This document shows, one piece after another, positions 25,769 to 32,283 of a stretch of DNA of 51,693 bases. The translations under genes and the position numbers were made by a program. The first letter of the stretch is position 1, and each line of letters begins with the position of its first letter. This stretch comes from Clostridium sp. (GTDB lineage Bacteria; Bacillota; Clostridia; Clostridiales; Clostridiaceae), in assembly GCA_031292145.1 (NCBI GenBank), contig JARLHR010000188.1:1-51693 (forward strand). Reading direction: 5' to 3'. The notes beneath the pieces were generated by a model. The model was given only the letters and a program-made list of their open reading frames with translations, had not been told where the DNA came from and searched no databases.

Positions 25769-27466
25769 CTATTTGCGTACTAGCTTAACCACTGTCTCAA
25801 CGTGTGGTTCATTATCCCACAAAATCTTATTACCTGTCTCACCACCGTAGCTAACGGGAAAATTAAAAGTTATTGACCTAAGCTTACTTCTATCCCTCGG
25901 TTTAGCTTTCTTATAAACTTCTACTGTGTCAATCAGATATGAAACCATCTTTTTTTGTTCGGTGTCTGACATCTTACCGTAAAGTTTATCAAAGCTCAAA
26001 ATTATTTGATAAACTTGCTCTAAATTTAGGGCATTTGTTTCTACGGCTCGTCTCTTTTTAATTAAATCATCTATTTTTTCTTCTAAGTCATATATTTCGT
26101 CGTATAACTTATTTAAACGCTTGATTTTATCTTGTCGCTTACGCTCTCTGTGAGGCTCGTCCAAAGGCATTGTGTCTATCTCTTCCCCTAAGCTATTCTT
26201 AGCAGTTTCGCATAGCTTCAAGCTTTTCTTGTACTCTTTTAGCTCTTTATCAATCTCAGCAGTATCAACTTCCTTACCAATCTTAGACTTAATATCCTCC
26301 GCAAACTTTTCATTTCTAGCTAAGTTTCGAATTTCGCTGATTATTAAAGGCTCTATGTCGTCTTTACGATAGCTCGTAGAATAGCTACAACTAACACCCC
26401 GCTCTGACTTATTTCGAGAGCATACATAATAGAACACTTCTGTTACTGCACAACCTTTTCTTTTAGCATTGTTCTTGTTTGTGTACATGGGACTGCCACA
26501 CTCAGGATAACGAAGGATACCCGCAAATAAATGCACCCTATCTCTACCCACAGTTGATGGTGACCTAACGCCTGTTTCACTTCTTTTTGCTCTTACTTTT
26601 TTCCAATCCTCACTTGAAATTATCTCTTTGTGTATACCCTCAGATAAAATACATTTCTCTGTATCTTGCAGCACAGTGTGATACTCGTCCTCTGTACCTT
26701 CTTTAAGCTCTTTAGTACGACGACCATATGCAATTTGTCCTGAATAGACAGGGTTATCCAACACATCCTTAATAAATTTTTGACTCCATCTAGTCAACTT
26801 ACCGTTTTTACGAGGTCTTTTCTCAATACCTTGTTGATTTAAGTATTTGGCAATGCCGTTATAACCCATATCAGAATTAATATATTTAGAAAATATAAGT
26901 TCTATTACCTTCACCTCGGTGGGTTCGATTTCTAAACTTCCATTCTCCAATTTATAACCGTAGGGAGCAAATCCACCGTTCCACTTTCCGTCAAGTGCCT
27001 TTTGTCGACGACCAGACATAGTTTGCTCAAGAATATTCACACGCTCTATCTCTGCCACTGAGGATAAGACAGTTATCATAAATTTACCACTACCCGTAGC
27101 AGAACTCATTGCGTCGTCAGTACATATAAGATTTGTCTTATGCTTTTGAAGTTTCTGTACAGATGTTAAGACATCAGCCGCATTTCTTCCGAAACGGGAT
27201 AGCTTATAAACCAGTACATAGTCTACACTTATTTTAGATGATGCTATGTCTTCTAACATCAACGAAAAGTTTGGTCTTGATTTTACACTTTTACCTGATT
27301 TACCCTTATCCTCATATGTGTTGATAATGTCTATATCATAAGCATTTGCATACTTTTTAATATTAGTCAGTTGAGCATCAAGACTATATCCATCAACCTG
27401 CATTTCAGTTGATACACGCAAGTAGGCTACCGCTGTCTTCTTTATCTCCAATAAATTCACCCCCAC
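25769..27466 (-). CDS. Large serine recombinase (integrase)
   Basis: A 565-residue site-specific recombinase of the TnpX/phiC31 type that integrates and excises elements between short att sites. The catalytic domain begins AVAYLRVSTEMQVDGYSLDA, with KLSRFGRNAADVL near residue 90. A recombinase domain follows, then a zinc-ribbon region where the first cysteine pair reads RYPECG (one cysteine replaced) and later YYVCS and GVSCSYS, and a coiled coil at about 410-490. GTG 27466, GTG 27460 and TTG 27451 are all possible starts; the last gives the usual MEIKKTAV. It lies beside the truncated methyltransferase gene, probably at the edge of its own element. Confidence 0.93.
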   Translation of the reverse strand: MGVNLLEIKKTAVAYLRVSTEMQVDGYSLDAQLTNIKKYANAYDIDIINTYEDKGKSGKSVKSRPNFSLMLEDIASSKISVDYVLVYKLSRFGRNAADVLTSVQKLQKHKTNLICTDDAMSSATGSGKFMITVLSSVAEIERVNILEQTMSGRRQKALDGKWNGGFAPYGYKLENGSLEIEPTEVKVIELIFSKYINSDMGYNGIAKYLNQQGIEKRPRKNGKLTRWSQKFIKDVLDNPVYSGQIAYGRRTKELKEGTEDEYHTVLQDTEKCILSEGIHKEIISSEDWKKVRAKRSETGVRSPSTVGRDRVHLFAGILRYPECGSPMYTNKNNAKRKGCAVTEVFYYVCSRNKSERGVSCSYSTSYRKDDIEPLIISEIRNLARNEKFAEDIKSKIGKEVDTAEIDKELKEYKKSLKLCETAKNSLGEEIDTMPLDEPHRERKRQDKIKRLNKLYDEIYDLEEKIDDLIKKRRAVETNALNLEQVYQIILSFDKLYGKMSDTEQKKMVSYLIDTVEVYKKAKPRDRSKLRSITFNFPVSYGGETGNKILWDNEPHVETVVKLVRK

Positions 27467-27546
27467 TACTACCCTTAGTAAATAGGGTGATTATACCACA
27501 AATTCGTCGTTTACTCAATGATTGCAGTACACTTTAGGTTGCAAAT

Positions 27547-27576
27547 AAAAGAGGACTGCTAATTAGCAATCCTTTT
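27547..27576 (-). terminator. Terminator overlapping the end of the 42-residue gene
   Basis: AAAGGATTGCTAATTAGCAGTCCTCTTTT on the minus strand consists of two arms, each shorter than the whole, around TAATTA, and it ends in a T-rich tract. Confidence 0.7.
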
Positions 27577-27691
27577 GAACTTCACTATTTTCTGCTTCTA
27601 GTTCTGCAAGCACTTCCGCACCGTACTTCTGCACCATTTCCGCCATAAAAGTTATAAAATTGTTATAATTCTTATTCTCCATATCATTCAT
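27563..27691 (-). CDS. Small hypothetical protein (42 residues)
   Basis: Begins MNDMENKNYNNFITFMAEMV and ends EVQKDC. AAGGTGG lies 8 bases before ATG 27691. It is an amphipathic, acidic, helical product with no known family. It sits between the recombinase and the Cys-rich pair and could be a small regulatory or excision-directing factor of the element, but nothing in the sequence shows that. Confidence 0.55.
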   Translation of the reverse strand: MNDMENKNYNNFITFMAEMVQKYGAEVLAELEAENSEVQKDC

Positions 27692-27774
27692 ATCAAATAC
27701 CACCTTAAATCATCAAATTTAAGTAGTTTTCCGATAGGCTTGATTTTGTGGCTAATAAAGAGATATTTAATTTT

Positions 27775-28014
27775 CTATTCAGTTTCTCTATATTGGCTGC
27801 AACGATAGCTTAGTTGGGCGTAATCCTCCTCCAATTCTCGTATGATTTTGTACTGTTTTGTAGTCATTGCACCATATCTATATAGCTGTCTGTACACATC
27901 CAATCCATTATCTGCGCTTTTTAGAGCTTGTTTATACAGACAATAGTTGCAGTCACCATTACAGATTAATGCTCCCATTTTTTCTAACTTTTTTAATCCT
28001 TTATACATTAACAT
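27775..28014 (-). CDS. Small CX3CX2C protein, copy 2 of a tandem pair
   Basis: A 79-residue protein paralogous to the one at 28034-28279: KGL(K/R)(K/R)LE.MG....CNGDC..CLYK, then a helix containing YGA(M/I)(T/S)T. The three cysteines (CNGDCNYC) plus one further C-terminal cysteine (SYRCSQY) could bind zinc. The preceding gene ends 19 bp upstream, so the two form an operon. Confidence 0.75.
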   Translation of the reverse strand: MLMYKGLKKLEKMGALICNGDCNYCLYKQALKSADNGLDVYRQLYRYGAMTTKQYKIIRELEEDYAQLSYRCSQYRETE

Positions 28015-28033
28015 TTATATACCTCCAATATAA

Positions 28034-28279
28034 TTAATCTCTACCTTCGCTAAGCTCTTTACATCTAATAAATAACAACAAATGCTCTACTGCCATCTCC
28101 CTTCTCCCTGCCTCATATGTCCTAGTGGAGATTGCACCGTAGTGGTGCAATACATCATACATAGCTAGTATCTTTGCAAACCCATCTTTGGCGTGCTTGT
28201 ACAAGCAACGGTCACAATCACCGTTACACTCAATCTCTCCCATATTTTCTAACCTTCTCAATCCTTTTGTAATTCTCAT
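28034..28279 (-). CDS. Small CX3CX2C protein, copy 1 of a tandem pair
   Basis: An 81-residue protein beginning MRITKGLRRLENMGEIECNG. It shares length, the cysteine motif (CNGDCDRCLYK) and the following helix with its downstream paralogue, so the pair arose by tandem duplication. Function unknown; a zinc-binding regulatory or adaptor role is a guess. AGGAGGAATAAATT precedes the start. Confidence 0.75.
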   Translation of the reverse strand: MRITKGLRRLENMGEIECNGDCDRCLYKHAKDGFAKILAMYDVLHHYGAISTRTYEAGRREMAVEHLLLFIRCKELSEGRD

Positions 28280-28366
28280 AATTTATTCCTCCTAAAATTT
28301 AATATTTATAAAATTTTGATTTTTTTTGCGATTTAATTCCAGATAAAACTACTTCATAAGAAGTTT

Positions 28367-28759
28367 TTACTTAGCTTTAAGTAATGCTTGTTTATCTTTT
28401 AGCACTTGCGTAGCTGTGCGCTGTACTTCTTGTGCGTCTTTTATAGTTTTCTCAGCTGCTATGCAATTAGCATCTGTTTTGCACACTGCTTGACCTATGT
28501 TAAGGTACACCCTATGTGCAATTATCTCGTCTTTATAATCGGGATTTATGTTTTCTAAGTCTAATGGTTCTAAATCTAATGTTTCTAAGTCCACCTTTCT
28601 TGGGTCAAAGTTTAACCAAAAGTTGTTAAATGGCTCTTGAGCTGCTCTTATTGTCATTAATAAAGCTTCATCGGCTTCTTTTACTGCTTGCTTAGCTACT
28701 CTTACCTCAGTTTGTAGCTCATTTACCTCTTTGTTTAATAATTTGTTGTTGTTTTTCAT
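28367..28759 (-). CDS. Hypothetical coiled-coil protein
   Basis: A 130-residue protein, predominantly helical with heptad-like Lys/Glu/Ala/Leu stretches at both ends (NKEVNELQTEVRVAKQAVKE and the C-terminal VLKDKQALLKAK). A central segment has three tandem LDLE-type repeats (VDLETLDLEPLDLENINP). No family recognised. ATG 28759 is chosen because GGAGGAA lies 7 bases upstream; a longer frame reaching 28831 lacks such a site. Confidence 0.65.
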   Translation of the reverse strand: MKNNNKLLNKEVNELQTEVRVAKQAVKEADEALLMTIRAAQEPFNNFWLNFDPRKVDLETLDLEPLDLENINPDYKDEIIAHRVYLNIGQAVCKTDANCIAAEKTIKDAQEVQRTATQVLKDKQALLKAK

Positions 28760-28911
28760 ATTCCATTCCTCCATATTAATTAAATTTATATTTCTACTGT
28801 GAAATATATGTAGTATTGAACGAGGCTTCAATATTGCAAATAAAGGTACAGCTAAAGAGCAACTTTATGCTAAAATGGTGTTATCGGCCTAATTAATGGA
28901 GGATTATATTT

Positions 28912-29958
28912 ATGGCAAAGCATTTAAAACAAATGACTCTAAAGGATAAACAGAGCCTTATAAAATCTACACTTAGAAATAATCAAGGTCTTTCAAATAA
29001 AAAGATAGCTAAATTACTAGGTGTATCACCTACAAGCATAGCTAAATATAGATTAGAACTATTCGGAGAGTCCAAGTTGGACTCTATGCCCGAGAGCATT
29101 GAGGATTGGACTATGCACACTTGGGTTAAGCAACACCCTGAAATATTAGACAAGAAATTGTCAAATAGAACTTTGAAATGTCTTAAGACACCCGGTGTTT
29201 TAGATAAATTAGTAGAATTAGAGGGTGTTACAAAAAGCCCTAGGCTGGCACTGACACTACTCCGTAAAGAACAACGAGAATTGAATAAGAACCCTATAAT
29301 TACGGTAACTGAGGACGATGTGAAACTGTTTGTAGCTGACCTAAGAGTTGAGAGTGACTACGACCAAGTAAAACCCGAATCAATAGATTTGATATTAGTT
29401 GATATGATGTACAAAGCTGAATATGCAGAACTATATCCACACCTTGGTCATATAAGTAAAAAGCTATTAAAACCTAACGGCTCACTCGTTGTTGTATGTG
29501 GTCAACTACTCTTGCCAAAGGCAACTCAAGCACTTGGTGAATATTTAACTTATAACTGGGTCCATGCTTATTTGACACCTAATGGAACTCAATTAGTACA
29601 TCCAAAACGAGTTATTCCTAGGTGGAAAGCTATCCTACACTATGTTAAAGGTACACCTAATAAAACCCTAGCGTATACACCTGACCTACATATACCGCCA
29701 CCTCGTGTAGCAGAAGATACCGACCTCCACCCATACCAACAAAGTGTGGATGTTGAACTTATCAAAGCATTTAGTACTGAGGGTGACACGATTATGGATT
29801 GTTGTATGGGAAGTGCTACTACGATTATAGCAACGCTTTTAGCTGGTGGTCGTAAAATCCTCGGCTCGGACTGTAACCCTCAATATGTCGCTACTGCTAA
29901 ATCTAGGGTCAAAGAGTTTTGGACAAATAAAAACAACAATGGAAACACTGTCAGATAG
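28912..29958 (+). CDS. HTH plus DNA methyltransferase-like protein with altered motifs
   Basis: A 348-residue protein. Residues 10-50 form a helix-turn-helix (NQGLSNKKIAKLLGVSPTSI). Residues 140-340 resemble N4/N6 DNA methyltransferases of the ParB-associated type: ESIDLILVDMMYKAEY sits where DPPY is expected, and TIMDCCMGSATTIIATLLAG with KILGSDCNPQYVATA where the FxGxGTT SAM site and helix are expected. The catalytic DPPY is DMMY and the SAM motif DPFxGSGT is DCCMGSAT, so activity is uncertain; it could be a DNA-binding regulator derived from a methylase. GGAGGATTATATTT precedes the start. It is divergent from the leftward genes and faces the iteron region. Confidence 0.75.
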   Translation: MAKHLKQMTLKDKQSLIKSTLRNNQGLSNKKIAKLLGVSPTSIAKYRLELFGESKLDSMPESIEDWTMHTWVKQHPEILDKKLSNRTLKCLKTPGVLDKLVELEGVTKSPRLALTLLRKEQRELNKNPIITVTEDDVKLFVADLRVESDYDQVKPESIDLILVDMMYKAEYAELYPHLGHISKKLLKPNGSLVVVCGQLLLPKATQALGEYLTYNWVHAYLTPNGTQLVHPKRVIPRWKAILHYVKGTPNKTLAYTPDLHIPPPRVAEDTDLHPYQQSVDVELIKAFSTEGDTIMDCCMGSATTIIATLLAGGRKILGSDCNPQYVATAKSRVKEFWTNKNNNGNTVR

Positions 29959-30344
29959 GTAAGTTGTTACATAGATGGGTCAAGGCCACATTTAGAACTG
30001 CTCTATACTAAATATTAGGGGTTTATAAACAAAATTTGTTAAAGGCACAGATAATTTGGTCTACGGCACTTATAATTTAGTACGAACTTCAACAAGTAAA
30101 ACCACCTAGCTTACAAACCGAACAACTGTTTGAACAGTAAACGGAATAACACATATTAACAACAAGTACAGAGCTACTATATATTATTACAGGATTACTA
30201 TGCACAAGAACTGAGCTACTAGGTACTACTAAGGACTTAGTTTATACAACTATAAACCGTACTCTGTACAAACAGATTATCGGTATGAAGTGTTGCTATA
30301 ACTAGAATTAGTGGTCAAAGTCTCTGATAAAACCAACTGCGTTA

Positions 30345-30675
30345 TTTATGTATACTTTTGTATACATAGCATCAGTTTTTGTATACATAATAGTGGTGTT
30401 TTTAAATTAGTTATAAGCTCGCAGAACATATATAAACAGGGTTTTAGCGTGTAAGACAATTGTATGAAATTGCATACAAAGTAGTGGTAGTTGTATACAT
30501 TTTAGTGAAATTTATAGAAAATAAGGCTAAAATGTATACAAAAGATATTGTTTTTAATACAGCACATTATTTTTGTATACATTTTAATAAGATTGATAAG
30601 CCCGCTGAGTAGATACAGTAGGAATTTGGCGTGTATTTAATTTGTATACATTTTGTATTACAGTTTGTATACAAA
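30345..30675. repeat. Iteron-like cluster of TTTGTATACA(A/T) sites
   Basis: At least eight GTATAC-centred sites in about 330 bp (near 30349, 30359, 30380, 30492, 30534, 30574, 30643 and 30667), plus degenerate GCATAC and GTATGA forms. Most read TTTTGTATACAT and are near-palindromic. Dense near-identical palindromes in AT-rich DNA without genes are typical of plasmid origins, centromere-like partition sites or multi-operator control regions. The binding protein is not identified. Confidence 0.75.
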
Positions 30676-30813
30676 TTATAATATGCTAGGTGTGTGAAGC
30701 TTCAAAGGCCCTAAAGGTCGAATAAAACTACTCTGCGCCGTAGTCATCACACTACGTGTGAGACAGTCCACATTTGGATTTTAATTTAATAATGGATTTT
30801 AATATTAAATCCC

Positions 30814-31270
30814 GCATATTTGGATTGGAGTTCTGGGAGTTAGTTAAATTATATAGCTTATTCGCTCTGTGAGAAGTTCTGAGGGGGTTGTGAATGGGTT
30901 TTTGAGCATTTATACTCTGAGAGTGTAAAATCGCTTAGAGGGGCTTATTTTGAGGTTTAAAGTATGATGGGTTAGAAATATCCTATTTTACGGAGGGTTT
31001 GGGTTGGGACAGTTACAGAATAATAAAAAAACCCGCATTTATTACTAGGTTTGTAGACGGCTTTGTGAATTGTTGAGTTAAATACATAGTACAAATAAAA
31101 CCGTACTATTACTAGGGTTAAGTATGAGTTTGACAATTAAAAACCCCGCCATACTATGCGTGGTTATATACTGAAAGACAGTCCTCTGTTTAATTTTTGA
31201 ACACCCGCACTATACTGGCTAAATGGGCGTTATAAAAACTATATGATTGGTGCTATTGAAGTAACCCGCC
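30814..31270. repeat. Spaced ACCCGC-headed segments
   Basis: (A/T)CCCGC occurs at about 30815, 31032, 31144, 31204 and 31265 (again at 31830), mostly 60-110 bp apart, each followed by an AT-rich tract with short hairpins. The meaning is unclear; it could be a string of small structured RNAs or protein sites. Confidence 0.45.
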
Positions 31271-31332
31271 ACTATAAATTACAGGTTTGGTGGTCGGTCT
31301 ATAAATGGGGAGTAATGTGTTCCAGATAAAAT

Positions 31333-31704
31333 CTAACAAGTTCGTACTTCGAGGATTTCAAGGGTTTCACGGTCTATTATAAGGGTTTTACCTACGCTCA
31401 AACTGTGGGCTACTGTTGCTAACTCCGAGAGTGTGGAACACTTAATGTAACCTTCCACCTGTTGTGGGGTAAATCCATTTGTTGTAGGGTCAGGGAAATG
31501 AATTGTCGCATAAAGGCAAAGGTCTTTAAATACTTCTCGACGACTGATTATAGAGCCTACATAAACAGGATTGTTGTACTGTTCTTCTATTTTGGCGTTT
31601 GCATCGTGTTCGAGAGCAGTATAATCCTCGGGGGTTCTATATTTTATGTTATCCAATCCTAAATCACCATACGTTTCTTCGAGTTTATCCATAACATCAC
31701 TCAT
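31333..31704 (-). CDS. Hypothetical protein
   Basis: A 123-residue protein (begins MSDVMDKLEETYGDLGLDNI) without recognised motifs. The middle (VYVGSIISRREVFKDLCLYA) and the end (VGKTLIIDRETLEILEVRTC) look like a small alpha/beta fold. ATG 31704 is chosen because GGAGGTG lies 6 bases upstream; the frame extends to 31719 without a site. It borders the large non-coding region. Confidence 0.65.
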   Translation of the reverse strand: MSDVMDKLEETYGDLGLDNIKYRTPEDYTALEHDANAKIEEQYNNPVYVGSIISRREVFKDLCLYATIHFPDPTTNGFTPQQVEGYIKCSTLSELATVAHSLSVGKTLIIDRETLEILEVRTC

Positions 31705-31824
31705 AATATGCACCTCCATAATTTTATGTTAGAGTTATTATAAGGCTCATTACACGAGTGCGTCAAATAAAACTGAATGGGTTTAGAGCTTGTGGAATAG
31801 GTGTTGCAAGGGTAAGGGAATGGA

Positions 31825-31858
31825 ATAACCCCGCATCTTAGTATTAGTGCGGGGTTAT
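31825..31858. terminator. Strong hairpin after the 59-residue gene
   Basis: ATAACCCCGC / GCGGGGTTAT, a perfect 10-bp stem with a 14-base loop. It directly follows the stop codon of the leftward gene at 31862, although the T tract is weak. Confidence 0.6.
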
Positions 31859-31861
31859 ATG

Positions 31862-32041
31862 TTACAGATACTCGTCTAACTCTCTTTTTAATTTATCGTA
31901 TTGTGAGTTACTAATCTCATTAGCTTCATAAGCTTCGTAGATACGGGCTGAAAGGGTGTCGGTGTCTGCGTCTTGATAGAGCAAGTTATTGATTTCAGCC
32001 ATAAAGTCGTGGAATACTTCGTCTTGCGACCTATTACTCAT
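31862..32041 (-). CDS. Small hypothetical protein (59 residues)
   Basis: Begins MSNRSQDEVFHDFMAEINNL and ends LKRELDEYL. A very strong AAAGGAGGTG site lies 8 bases before the ATG at 32041. It is an acidic helical protein with no family recognised; LSARIYEAYEANEISNSQYD is reminiscent of short helical regulators. Although short, the ribosome-binding site and following hairpin make it a real gene. Confidence 0.65.
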   Translation of the reverse strand: MSNRSQDEVFHDFMAEINNLLYQDADTDTLSARIYEAYEANEISNSQYDKLKRELDEYL

Positions 32042-32225
32042 TTGGGTTCACCTCCTTTAATCTTTAGGTTCTTAGTTTCGCTAAAGGCTCTATTTTTATC
32101 ATCTTGATAATAGCACAAGTCATAGGATTACTAAGCCTAGTATTATCTCTACAAGTAAAAAATCAAAGCCAAAACTATGTATATTTATATAGGGCGATAT
32201 ACCCACCTGTGACATTTTTAATATC

Positions 32226-32270
32226 AAAACCTCTGAACTGCCTATAAACAGAGCGTTTCAGAGGTTTTTA
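32226..32270 (-). terminator. Terminator after the 992-residue gene
   Basis: AAAACCTCTGAA / TTTCAGAGGTTTTT with an imperfect central part, 14 bp downstream of the leftward stop codon. Confidence 0.8.
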
Positions 32271-32283
32271 GCTTCAATTTGTT

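Larger units (their letters stand above)
29959..31332. other. Long non-coding region with iteron-like and CCCGC repeats
   Basis: 1.37 kb without a credible gene. It holds the GTATAC cluster (30345-30675), four copies of the dispersed ATAAAA-type motif or close variants, and a series of ACCCGC-headed segments (30814-31270). Small repeats such as GAGCTACTA occur at 30170 and 30227. Position, lack of genes and repeats fit a replication, partition or transfer locus of the element. Confidence 0.7.

Noticed and set aside
27775-28279. CX3CX2C motif as a radical-SAM signature
   Set aside because: The proteins are only about 80 residues, far too short for the radical-SAM barrel, and the surrounding residues do not fit.
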